DNA of 11,245 nucleotides from Spirochaetia bacterium UBA2205 (GCA_002328585.1 DCUV01000071.1:1-11245); one strand, 5' to 3'; positions 1 to 7,046 are shown, numbered from the stretch's first letter. The notes: generated from the letters alone by a model not told the origin. Numbers and translations are program-made.

Positions 1-374
1 CACGCATTGTGCAGTATATCAAGGCTCGGTTTGCCGAGGTGTATAATAAAATTACCGGCAGAACCGGGCCATTCTGGAATGAGCGGTATAAGGACATTAT
101 TGTACAGTTTGCACATGATGCGTTTCATTATCTCTTGTGGTTGCTGTGGTACATAGCGTTCAATCCGGTACGCAAGCGCCGGTGCGATAGCCCTGCAAAG
201 TACCGCTACAGCAGTATACAATCCTATTTACAGGAGGATGCTGATGTTGGTGTACCGATAGACCATCATGAGTACTTTCTGCAGTTGGGAGACAGTTTTA
301 GTGAACGGGTAAGACGTTTTTTACAATATGAGGAGGCGTATCGCAAGCGCTACTCCATTGCACAGTGGGTATAA
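1..374 (+). CDS. REP-associated IS200-like (Y1) transposase, 3' part
   Basis: The reading frame is open to the left edge, so the gene start and the HUH part of the catalytic domain lie outside; the GTG at 9 is only an internal codon. What remains matches the C-terminal half of the REP-associated tyrosine transposases: a GRTGPFWNERYKD segment, then a helix with WYIAFNPVR (family pattern RYIELNPVRA, which carries the catalytic tyrosine), then a KYRYSSIQSYL tail. These single-strand DNA transposases process hairpin-forming REP sequences. GC content is near 50 % in sampled stretches, above its neighbours, as expected for a mobile gene. The gene ends in TAA at 372-374 and is followed by GGGGTCAGAGC, which may be the element end. 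Family assignment is fairly secure; whether the gene is intact cannot be seen. Confidence 0.8.
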   Translation, partial: RIVQYIKARFAEVYNKITGRTGPFWNERYKDIIVQFAHDAFHYLLWLLWYIAFNPVRKRRCDSPAKYRYSSIQSYLQEDADVGVPIDHHEYFLQLGDSFSERVRRFLQYEEAYRKRYSIAQWV

Positions 375-400
375 AAAAGGGGTCAGAGCATTATAACAAA

Positions 401-430
401 TACCTAAAAAAAGAGGCCGCCTTTTTCAGA
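401..430. terminator. weak hairpin between convergent genes
   Basis: AAAGAGG (410-416) and CCTTTTT (420-426) can pair around a CCG loop with one G-T pair. On the minus strand the structure is followed by a run of T, where it would serve the acyl-CoA dehydrogenase gene; on the plus strand it could serve the transposase gene. The stem is short and imperfect, so this is a tentative two-way terminator. The rest of 375-488 shows no gene. Confidence 0.35.
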
Positions 431-488
431 GACAGCCCCACTTTTACGCTTTTACACCCTTATACAACAAACTCATGTATTGTATTAT

Positions 489-2186
489 TTACTCATTCAT
501 ATAATATTCATCTTTCAAAGCATACACATATTTATCCAGAACGCGGTTATACCTATCGTGGTCAACAACAGGCTTTTCAATCATCTTCAAGCACAATTCC
601 TGTTGTTTTGATGTACTGCTTGTTTTAGAATAAATTTGCAGAGCAAACTTTGAAAAGTCACGAATCATAAAGTCAAATATCTGATCAATCAAATCATCTT
701 CCACAGCATAGATTTTCTTGTTTTCAAGGATAAGCTGACCATAGGCAACCAGCGTAAACAACTCGCCTATAGACAATAAAAAGTCAATATCCTCACTCTG
801 CTGTTTATCAGGAGTGGCACCGGACATAAAATCCTTAAACGCATTAATCTGTTTTTTGAAAATTTCTACATTAGGAAGGTTTACACTGTTATAGGCAATA
901 TTGTAATCATGGAACTGAATCTTGCTCAACCCCTTTGTTGGGCCCTGATTAAACAGGAAATCATCATTAACAGCATCAAGACGCTGAGGGACTTCAGGAA
1001 ACTCTTTTGGATTAAAGAAATAGTTAAACATAAATTTAATAATCAACGCCATATTCACATGGACAGTTCCCTCCAGCTTTGGCAATGCCCTGATATCGCG
1101 TGCAGCCATGTGGAAGTATGTATCCTTTTCAAAACCTTTTGCAGCTATGATATCCCATAGTAAATTGATAACCTCCTCACCCTGCGTGGTCACTTTCATC
1201 TTCACCATTGGGTTGTACAAAAGGTATCGTTTGTCATTTTCATTTGCACAGCGCATATAATCGGTTGCGCGCAGAGCAAAAAGTTTCATTGCAACAAGCC
1301 GTGTATAGGCATCAACAAAGAACTGTTTAATATGTGGAAAGTCGGTTACATATTTGCCATACAGATTACGGTGCCCGGCATGATTCAACGCTTCATAAAA
1401 GCAGTGTGTTGCAATACCAATTGAGCCCCATCCTAAATTAAACTTACAAATATTGATAGTATTCAGCGATGAATCCCATGCATCACGTCCCTTGTCAAGG
1501 ATATCTGCTTCGGTAATGGGATAATCGTGCAGAGCATACTCAGCAACGTACGATTGATTCTGAATAACATTTTTTATACACTCAAATTTTTCATGCTGCG
1601 AATCCGCAACAAAGAAAACATAATCACCGGTATCAGCAAATTTAGCAAATGTTGACACCATTGCAGCTTTATTTGCATTCCCTATATAGTACTTGTCACC
1701 ATTAGCCCGGTAAGTGCCATCACCATTGGGATACAGCATCATATCGCTGGAATAGATATCAGCGCCATGTTCCTTTTCAGATAGCCCAAAAGCAAAGATA
1801 GCACCCTCTTTCAAAAGTTTGGCAGCTTTTTGCTTCACCTCTTCGTTTTTGCCAATCCATATAGGTCCCAGACCCAATGCTGAAACCTGAAAGGTATACC
1901 AGTAGCAAAGTCCGTAAAATCCTAAAATTTCTGCATAGTTAACAATCCTGTAGGTATCCCATCGGCTGTTTTTATCGCCATATTTTTTTGGAGTAAATAG
2001 CTTTGCAAATATCTGGTTATCCTTTTGAAATTGTAAAAAGTCATCATACCACACATAATTGTGATCGTCATCCAGAATCTTTTTTAACCCCTTGGTTTCA
2101 AAAAAATCAATCGTTTTGCGCATAATCTCTTCTGCCTCTTTGTCAGAAAATTGCGCACTGTACTTTTTTGGATTTAACAGTATCAT
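489..2186 (-). CDS. acyl-CoA dehydrogenase family protein, long form
   Basis: This is a 565-residue flavoenzyme expected to oxidise acyl-CoA thioesters to 2-enoyl-CoA in fatty-acid or related acid breakdown, in the cytoplasm. The FAD/substrate segment FGLSEKEHGAD (residues 133-143) corresponds to the family's LTEP-x-x-GSD signature. RALPKLEGTVHVN (366-378) corresponds to the IYEGT segment, placing the likely catalytic base at Glu372. Usual family length is about 380-400 residues, so roughly 190 residues after the active site form a C-terminal extension, as in the long 560-600 residue members. The ATG at 2186 is preceded by GAGGTGGGG, a good ribosome site. It stands alone on its strand; the next upstream gene, also minus, is a lipid hydrolase. 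The exact acyl-CoA substrate is not predictable. It could also be an AidB-like or other non-beta-oxidation member. Confidence 0.88.
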   Translation of the reverse strand: MILLNPKKYSAQFSDKEAEEIMRKTIDFFETKGLKKILDDDHNYVWYDDFLQFQKDNQIFAKLFTPKKYGDKNSRWDTYRIVNYAEILGFYGLCYWYTFQVSALGLGPIWIGKNEEVKQKAAKLLKEGAIFAFGLSEKEHGADIYSSDMMLYPNGDGTYRANGDKYYIGNANKAAMVSTFAKFADTGDYVFFVADSQHEKFECIKNVIQNQSYVAEYALHDYPITEADILDKGRDAWDSSLNTINICKFNLGWGSIGIATHCFYEALNHAGHRNLYGKYVTDFPHIKQFFVDAYTRLVAMKLFALRATDYMRCANENDKRYLLYNPMVKMKVTTQGEEVINLLWDIIAAKGFEKDTYFHMAARDIRALPKLEGTVHVNMALIIKFMFNYFFNPKEFPEVPQRLDAVNDDFLFNQGPTKGLSKIQFHDYNIAYNSVNLPNVEIFKKQINAFKDFMSGATPDKQQSEDIDFLLSIGELFTLVAYGQLILENKKIYAVEDDLIDQIFDFMIRDFSKFALQIYSKTSSTSKQQELCLKMIEKPVVDHDRYNRVLDKYVYALKDEYYMNE

Positions 2187-2203
2187 ACCCCACCTCTATT
2201 CAA

Positions 2204-2269
2204 ATTATAGTTACAAATTTGAATATATCATGCACTTGATTCGTTGTACAGAAAAAATTACACTGTTAT
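2204..2269 (-). promoter_or_regulatory. candidate promoter and operator of the acyl-CoA dehydrogenase gene
   Basis: On the minus strand TGTACA (2245-2250) and TATATT (2222-2227) are separated by 17 bp, a plausible -35/-10 pair. A second -10-like TATAAT lies at 2204-2209. Just upstream, 2257-2269 reads ATAACAGTGTAAT on the minus strand, differing by one base from a perfect 13-bp palindrome found before the patatin-like gene. Promoter assignment by eye is uncertain. Confidence 0.35.
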
Positions 2270-2311
2270 GTATTTTTTTAAACAACTTATTTTATAAATT
2301 GTTTACCTATG

Positions 2312-2541
2312 TTTTGGGCGTGCCCCTGCCTGTCAACTGTCAAAAGCAGCGTTGCACTTGCATATCACCTTACTCATGCTCATAATCATGGTGCCGCAGC
2401 AGCAGGGTCGGGCTACTGCAGGCTACGCTATCGCTTCGGCCACGGGCGTTATACATCATAATATAGAAACGCATGGTCATGCGCCTTTACAAATAAGCGC
2501 CCGTGGCTGCTTTTCAAGCACCTTGCGTATCCCTCACGCAA
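2312..2541. repeat. GC-rich block of nested palindromes, probable dispersed intergenic repeat
   Basis: The intergenic stretch 2187-2542 holds no convincing gene. Its right part is clearly GC-richer than the surroundings and is built of inverted repeats. GCCACGGGCG (2439-2448) pairs with CGCCCGTGGC (2498-2507), enclosing a second hairpin CGCATG-GT-CATGCG near 2470-2483. TTGCGT (2523-2528) pairs with ACGCAA (2536-2541) directly after the patatin-like stop codon. CCCTGC (2324-2329) could pair at distance with GCAGGG (2402-2407), and GGCTAC occurs twice, 10 bp apart (2411, 2421). This architecture resembles REP/BIME-like repeats. The 2523-2541 hairpin may help end the patatin-like transcript, but no T run follows it. 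Confidence 0.5.
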
Positions 2542-2542
2542 A

Positions 2543-3613
2543 CTATCGTTTAAATGGAATTACCCTGTCTTTTATCCTGCCGCTTTCCACCAGTTCCATA
2601 AACTCTTCAGCAATCTGCTGTCCTAAAGCAACCGTTTCATTCCAGAATAACAATCGCCTGCTATCGTCACCAGCAAATGTATAGAAATCCTTGCGGTCAG
2701 GTATCTTTTTATACCTCAGCGACGCAATAGCTTCTTTTGACGGTGATACCATACACACATTTTCCAATGCATGGTACGGCTTTCTATACTTCAAGGGTTT
2801 ATCAAACCATCCCGGAATAATCCTATCACTGTAGTGAGGATACAGGGCAATATAATCACCAGGCTCAAGCGGCAGGTCCTGCTGATAATCAACAAGACCG
2901 CCATCCCGTAGTATATGCGTTTTGCCGTCATGCTGAAACACAACGCCATTCATAACAAGAGGGATGGAGCCGGAAGCCAAAACAGCTTTTTTAAGATTGT
3001 TGTTGTTCAACGGTATGTACTGCGTATGATAGTTTTCCCACTGTATAAATGATGGAAATTCACGAGCATCATAAAAAGCAAACCTATCAAAATGCAATCC
3101 AACCAGCTTTCTGCTCAACACATTGGTTATTGCATTAATTGCCAATCCAGCACCCAGGCGGAATGTATCATCATACTGTAAAAGATGCCGTGAGCGCGCA
3201 GTAATAATACAAAGACGTTGTGTGGGATGCTTTACAATCTCATCAACCTTGCTATCGGGCAAAAATGCTTCAAGGATTGCCACCGTTTCGGCAGTTATCT
3301 CATGGCGGTCAGGTTGCATTGAATATTGTTGTGCAAAGTATCGTTCTTTAAATGCTTCAATCCCCTGCAATCCATCAGCAAGCGACAATGCAGCAAAACG
3401 CCATGTTGCAATGGATGAGCCAATCATGTACACAGAATTTTTTCTTTTTTTTAAAAATGCTTTATACAAGGCTTTATCCAGTCCATACAGTATAATCCAT
3501 TTTGGCCCACCCGCAGCACCAAGCATGCACTTTATTCTTTCTTTTTGTAATCCTTCATCTTTAATAATGGCGTATGCCTTTTCACCAGCCTGGATGGTAC
3601 ATATATTTTTCAT
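2543..3613 (-). CDS. patatin-like acyl hydrolase / phospholipase
   Basis: This is a 356-residue patatin-fold protein, expected to cleave acyl esters of lipids with a Ser-Asp dyad. LGAAGGPKW (31-39) is the glycine-rich oxyanion-hole segment. IGSSIATWR (64-72) carries the nucleophile elbow with probable Ser67. ASGSIPLVMNGV (213-224) and DGG (237-239, probable catalytic Asp237) complete the family pattern. Related proteins usually read GSSIGAWR; here the last glycine of G-x-S-x-G is alanine. The frame is open further upstream to 3697, but the ATG at 3613 has AGAGG five to six bases before it and starts right before conserved sequence, so it is preferred. No signal peptide is seen, suggesting a cytoplasmic protein. 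It may share regulation with the downstream acyl-CoA dehydrogenase gene. The natural substrate is unknown. Confidence 0.82.
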   Translation of the reverse strand: MKNICTIQAGEKAYAIIKDEGLQKERIKCMLGAAGGPKWIILYGLDKALYKAFLKKRKNSVYMIGSSIATWRFAALSLADGLQGIEAFKERYFAQQYSMQPDRHEITAETVAILEAFLPDSKVDEIVKHPTQRLCIITARSRHLLQYDDTFRLGAGLAINAITNVLSRKLVGLHFDRFAFYDAREFPSFIQWENYHTQYIPLNNNNLKKAVLASGSIPLVMNGVVFQHDGKTHILRDGGLVDYQQDLPLEPGDYIALYPHYSDRIIPGWFDKPLKYRKPYHALENVCMVSPSKEAIASLRYKKIPDRKDFYTFAGDDSRRLLFWNETVALGQQIAEEFMELVESGRIKDRVIPFKR

Positions 3614-3634
3614 AACAACCTCTGTGATAAAATT

Positions 3635-3654
3635 ATTATAAATAACACTGTTAT
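3635..3654 (-). promoter_or_regulatory. candidate operator and -10 of the patatin-like gene
   Basis: 3642-3654 is a perfect 13-bp palindrome (ATAACA-C-TGTTAT), lying 28 bp before the preferred start codon. Directly next to it, TATAAT on the minus strand (3635-3640) could be the -10 box. No good -35 box is visible at the usual spacing, so an activator, or a repressor site in a poor promoter, is possible. The rest of 3655-3912 is AT-rich and holds no gene; the promoter of the plus-strand gene at 3913 is not clear. Confidence 0.35.
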
Positions 3655-3912
3655 CATATTTTTCCCAATAGGCAAGAAAAAAATTTATAGTACACATCTA
3701 TGGCCAACGGAAGTTTCTGATAGTTTTTTCATTAGATTGTATCATTATATTGTTATATTGTTTTTTTCGTTGAAAATAATTATAGAATCTACAATAGTCG
3801 ATATTCATGATAGTATACGTTTATTGCACAACCAAAATAAGGATGATTATACCCCCTCATGTATTAATAACTTAATTATCAAAATACTCTAGGAGCACGG
3901 AGAAAAAGATAT

Positions 3913-5013
3913 ATGAAAAAATCCATAGTTTTAACAATTATTGTATTATTATGCGTAAGTTGTTCAAATTCCCATAGTATATACGAATTAAAAACATCAT
4001 CTCACCAACTCATCTCACAACTTGAAAGATTTTCTTATGATAAGTATAATCTTATTGATAATAAAATTTATACATCATGGCAGGTACGTAATAAAAATAA
4101 TGGTATTGGTGAATGGATTGAAATACGTTTTAATGCAGAACAATCTATCGATAAGCTAAAGCTATATAATGGATTCCAGTACATCGATAATGAATTTGGT
4201 GATTTATATTATTTAAACTCAAGAGCTAAAAGAATTAAAGTATGTATTAATGGATTTAAATGTTATGACCAATATATCCCGGATACCAAAGAACCAGTAA
4301 CAATTAATATCGATGAACCAAATGTAAAACTTATTAAACTAACAATTTTAGAGGTTTACAAAGGAGCACGATGGAATGAGGATTTAGCTATAAGTGAAAT
4401 AAAGATAGTGTATAATAAACCTTTCTATTTAATTTTTATGTATGGTATAGTATTATTGCTTATAATAGTGCCATGCTATATAAAACGGAAAGAAATTGTA
4501 AATGCTATTGCATCAATACTGAAAAAGGATGATTTTAATCACAAAACGTATGAAAAAGGTAAAGAATTTGAATATTTTATAGCCGAAATATTAAATAAAA
4601 GTAAAGAATTTGAAATAGAACGATGGACATATGACATTAACAATAAAAGAAAGGGAATCTATATAAAATCTGATGCAAATCCTGATTTTATGATTACCCA
4701 TAAAAAGAGTAATAAAAAATTCTTTGTTACATGTAAGTATAGAAGCAAAACACTTAAAAATATAGAAAATCAAGACGTTGTAAATTGGGCATCACAAAAA
4801 CAAATTCAGAGATATAATGATATTGCAAAACGAGAGAATATTGAAACGTATATTGTTATTGGATTAATGGGAATCCCTTCTAATCCAGAATATGTATTTT
4901 GTGTTCCATTGTCCGAAGCTAAGTATACCGATATATATCTAAACAAGTTACAAAAATATGTTAGAATACCAAAAGATAAAGCTTTCACTTTACAATCAGG
5001 GAAATTAAAATGA
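3913..5013 (+). CDS. membrane protein: export signal, discoidin-like domain, TM helix, PD-(D/E)XK nuclease-like domain
   Basis: This is a 366-residue protein with an unusual layout. Residues 1-17 form a signal peptide ending LLCVSC, a relaxed lipobox with Cys17 as possible lipid site. Residues about 45-167 resemble the discoidin/NADase-type glycan-binding fold: TSW, GIGEWIEIRF, NGF, LNSRAKRIKV and a closing LAISEIKIVY. Residues 170-190 are a hydrophobic helix followed by KRKE, so the C-terminus should be cytoplasmic. Residues 213-335 look like a restriction-endonuclease fold: GKEFEYFIAEIL helix, NPD (256-258), FVTCKYRS (271-278) and a QKQIQRY helix (295-301). The expected Glu of E-x-K is Thr273, so activity is doubtful. 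GGAG lies 10 bases before the ATG. The gene is far AT-richer (about 25 % GC in sampled lines) than its neighbours, suggesting transfer. Biological role unknown. Confidence 0.72.
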   Translation: MKKSIVLTIIVLLCVSCSNSHSIYELKTSSHQLISQLERFSYDKYNLIDNKIYTSWQVRNKNNGIGEWIEIRFNAEQSIDKLKLYNGFQYIDNEFGDLYYLNSRAKRIKVCINGFKCYDQYIPDTKEPVTINIDEPNVKLIKLTILEVYKGARWNEDLAISEIKIVYNKPFYLIFMYGIVLLLIIVPCYIKRKEIVNAIASILKKDDFNHKTYEKGKEFEYFIAEILNKSKEFEIERWTYDINNKRKGIYIKSDANPDFMITHKKSNKKFFVTCKYRSKTLKNIENQDVVNWASQKQIQRYNDIAKRENIETYIVIGLMGIPSNPEYVFCVPLSEAKYTDIYLNKLQKYVRIPKDKAFTLQSGKLK

Positions 5014-5023
5014 TCCATCCATG

Positions 5024-5085
5024 TAAAAAATTAATAAGATACCTTCGCATTTATTAGGTGCAAGGTATCTTATTAATCTGTTTTT
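5024..5085. terminator. strong bidirectional terminator
   Basis: A perfect 16-bp stem (5030-5045 with 5062-5077) encloses a 16-base loop. On the minus strand it is followed at once by six T (complement of 5024-5029), ending pstS1. On the plus strand CTGTTTTT follows (5078-5085), ending the nuclease-like gene. It sits exactly between the convergent stop codons at 5013 and 5084. Confidence 0.9.
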
Positions 5086-5914
5086 ACTCCTTTATCGGTA
5101 TGAACCCTGTTTCTTTTACTATAGACTGCCCTTCAGGGGAAAGAATAAAATCAATAAAATTTTGAGCTGCAGGTTTAATCTCCGCCTTATTCACATACAT
5201 GTATAGCTTTCGTGCTATAGGATATATACCATTTTTCCCATTTTCAATGGTTGGCTCAACACTATTTACAAACAAAACTTTTACTGTATCATTAAGATAT
5301 CCATACCCAACATATCCAATTGCTTTTGGATTTTGTGAAACCGCTTGTATTATTGCACCGTTGGAAGCTTGAAGTAACGCATCCTTGCGCACCTCAACAT
5401 TTTTCATTACCTTTGATTCCCATACCTCAAAGGTCCCTGAACTTGAATCGCGCGATATAACAACAATATTTTCATCATTACCACCAACATCATTCCAATT
5501 TTTTACTGAACCTTCATATATAGCCTTAAGTTGCTGTAAAGTAAGATTTCCAACTGGATTGGATGGATGCACAATGGGAACAATCATATCATAGGCTATT
5601 GCCACTTCCTTGATTGTTTCACCTTTTCGTTTAGCCATCTCCAATTCTACTTCATGCATTTCACGTGATGAAGTAGCTATATCACAGCTTCCATCAATCA
5701 GCGACTTTATACCATCACCCGAACCCGTACCTGACAGTGAGATGATAACCTTATTCTTCTCATAAAAAAATTCAGCAGCTCTCTGAGCAATAGGGAGCAC
5801 CGTTGTTGAACCTTTAACGACCACTTTCTCTTTAGCTTCTTTTTTGCACGCCAGCATCGGTAATCCAACCGTAACAATCAACAATACGGCTATTATATAA
5901 TTTTTAATTGTCAC
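5084..5914 (-). CDS. pstS: phosphate ABC transporter substrate-binding protein, lipoprotein-like copy
   Basis: This is a 276-residue PstS that captures phosphate outside the inner membrane and delivers it to the PstCAB importer. Phosphate-contact segments are all present: KGSTTVLPIAQ (34-44), SGTGSGDGIKS (61-71), DIATSSRE (78-85) and SRDSSSGTFE (154-163). The leader MTIKNYIIAVLLIVTVGLP runs into MLAC, making Cys23 a likely lipid attachment site followed by two lysines, although the lipobox is loose (Met at -3). The start is GTG at 5914, supported by an excellent AAGGAGG seven bases upstream. The protein is about 77 % identical to the upstream paralogue by hand count over the mature region. 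It has its own terminator, and a possible own promoter lies at 6101-6128. It may alternatively serve a high-affinity or surface-tethered role. Confidence 0.95.
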   Translation of the reverse strand: MTIKNYIIAVLLIVTVGLPMLACKKEAKEKVVVKGSTTVLPIAQRAAEFFYEKNKVIISLSGTGSGDGIKSLIDGSCDIATSSREMHEVELEMAKRKGETIKEVAIAYDMIVPIVHPSNPVGNLTLQQLKAIYEGSVKNWNDVGGNDENIVVISRDSSSGTFEVWESKVMKNVEVRKDALLQASNGAIIQAVSQNPKAIGYVGYGYLNDTVKVLFVNSVEPTIENGKNGIYPIARKLYMYVNKAEIKPAAQNFIDFILSPEGQSIVKETGFIPIKE

Positions 5915-5947
5915 TTTTTAACCTCCTTATAAAATAAAATTAGTAAC

Positions 5948-5979
5948 CTCACCTCAATCCCTTTCCTTAGCAAGGTGAG
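5948..5979. repeat. inverted repeat in the pstS1 leader
   Basis: CTCACCT (5948-5954) and AGGTGAG (5973-5979) form a 7-bp inverted repeat around an 18-base pyrimidine-rich loop, lying 34 bases before the pstS1 start. It resembles the degenerate CCTCACCC-type intergenic sequences common in many bacterial genomes. A regulatory function in the pstS1 leader is possible but not shown. Confidence 0.3.
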
Positions 5980-6002
5980 CAGGGCAGTGTTCCCGGTCTG
6001 TA

Positions 6003-6128
6003 TCATTCCCATCCCTTATGAGTCAATGCATCACAAACATCTTCTAACCATTCTGCCAAATTCCATTGACCCGGTTGCCCAAACACTATTTCAACTACGC
6101 ATAATAGATTACCATAATAACAATCCAA
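6003..6128 (-). other. small open frame in the pstS1 leader, possible gene remnant
   Basis: Between the two pstS genes the minus strand holds a 41-codon open frame ending in TGA at 6003. Its C-terminal part reads FGQPGQWNLAEWLEDV and continues CDALTHKGWE, with a composition like a real protein. There is no ribosome site; TTG at 6128 or GTG at 6086 would be the only starts. It may be the tail of a lost gene, a leader peptide or chance. I do not recognise the family. Confidence 0.2.
6101..6128 (-). promoter_or_regulatory. possible pstS1 promoter
   Basis: On the minus strand TTGGAT (6123-6128) and TATTAT (6101-6106) are 16 bp apart. The position just after the pstS2 terminator fits a separate promoter for pstS1. 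No clear PHO box is seen next to it. The match is by eye only. Confidence 0.3.
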
Positions 6129-6149
6129 TTACTTTGCAAATATTTTTTT

Positions 6150-6189
6150 AACAAAAAACGCTCTATTACCATTCATCAATAGAGCGTTT
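6150..6189 (-). terminator. pstS2 terminator
   Basis: A perfect 12-bp stem (6156-6167 with 6178-6189) has a 10-base loop, and on the minus strand its 3' arm runs into a six-T tract. It lies 30 bases after the pstS2 stop codon, so pstS2 and pstS1 are likely separate or only partly linked transcription units. Confidence 0.85.
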
Positions 6190-6218
6190 ATAGGACAATA
6201 CCCATTATTGTAAAACTA

Positions 6219-7046
6219 TCAATCAATGATTGGAATAAACCCTGCTTCTTTTACTATTATTTGCCCTTCTTTTGAAAGGATAAAATTAATAAACTGCTTT
6301 GCCTCAGGTTTAATTTTTACATCATTTACATACATATACAGTTTACGAGCGATGGGGTACTTGCCTGATTTGCCATTTGGGATAGTTGGCTCAACATTGT
6401 TTACATAAATACCCTTCACGGTCTTATCAAGATATCCATAGCCAACATAGCCAATGGCTTTTTTATTCCTTGCAACAACCGATAAAACCGCTCCATTTGA
6501 CGCTTGAAGTAAGGCATCCTTGCGCACCTCAGCTTTTTTCATTACCTTTGATTCCCATACCTCAAAGGTCCCTGAGCTTGAATCACGTGACACTACCACA
6601 ATCTTTTCATTGTTTCCGCCAACCTGTTTCCAGTTGGTAATAGTTCCTTCATAGATAGCCTTTAGCTGTTCCAGTGAAAGATTCTTTACCGGATTGGATG
6701 GATGTACAATGGGAACAATCATATCATAAGCAATTGACACCTCTTTTATCTTTTCACCTTTTTCTTTAGCCATAGCAAGTTCTTCCGGCTTCATCTCTCT
6801 TGACGAGTTGGCTATATCACAGCTTCCATCAATTAATGACTTTATGCCATCACCTGAACCCGTACCTGAAAGACTGATAATAATCTTTGTTTTGTCATAA
6901 AACACCTCAACTGCCTTCTGAGCAATTGGTAATACCGTTGTTGAACCTTTGATAACAACTTTAGCATCATTGCCTTTAGAAAATCCCATTGATACTGAGA
7001 AGACAAATGCTGTTATCATTAACACCAAAAAACTCTTAACCTTCAT
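6219..7046 (-). CDS. pstS: phosphate ABC transporter substrate-binding protein, soluble copy
   Basis: This is a 275-residue periplasmic phosphate-binding protein with the same contact segments as its neighbour: KGSTTVLPIAQ (33-43), GTGSGDGIKS (61-70), DIANSSRE (77-84) and SRDSSSGTFE (153-162). The leader (1-23, MKVKSFLVLMITAFVFSVSM then GFS) is a Sec signal peptide without a cysteine, so this copy should be a free periplasmic protein, unlike the lipoprotein-like paralogue. ATG at 7046 follows GGGAGG with good spacing. It is transcribed away from pstB; the divergent region carries a weak PHO-box candidate before it. The two copies most likely arose by tandem duplication. Confidence 0.95.
   Translation of the reverse strand: MKVKSFLVLMITAFVFSVSMGFSKGNDAKVVIKGSTTVLPIAQKAVEVFYDKTKIIISLSGTGSGDGIKSLIDGSCDIANSSREMKPEELAMAKEKGEKIKEVSIAYDMIVPIVHPSNPVKNLSLEQLKAIYEGTITNWKQVGGNNEKIVVVSRDSSSGTFEVWESKVMKKAEVRKDALLQASNGAVLSVVARNKKAIGYVGYGYLDKTVKGIYVNNVEPTIPNGKSGKYPIARKLYMYVNDVKIKPEAKQFINFILSKEGQIIVKEAGFIPIID

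Noticed and set aside
365..628. 87-codon plus-strand open frame after the transposase
   Set aside because: It overlaps the dehydrogenase 3' end in antisense and has no family features.
2352..2684. 110-codon plus-strand open frame over the palindromic block
   Set aside because: It runs through inverted repeats and into the antisense of the patatin-like gene, with no ribosome site or domain.
3123..3641. 172-codon plus-strand open frame opposite the patatin-like gene
   Set aside because: It is antisense to a protein with clear family motifs, and its own translation is cysteine- and serine-rich without recognisable domains.
3614..3697. 28-residue N-terminal extension of the patatin-like protein
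   Set aside because: ATG 3613 has a proper ribosome site and the extension covers the candidate operator and -10 box; no conserved sequence is seen in it.
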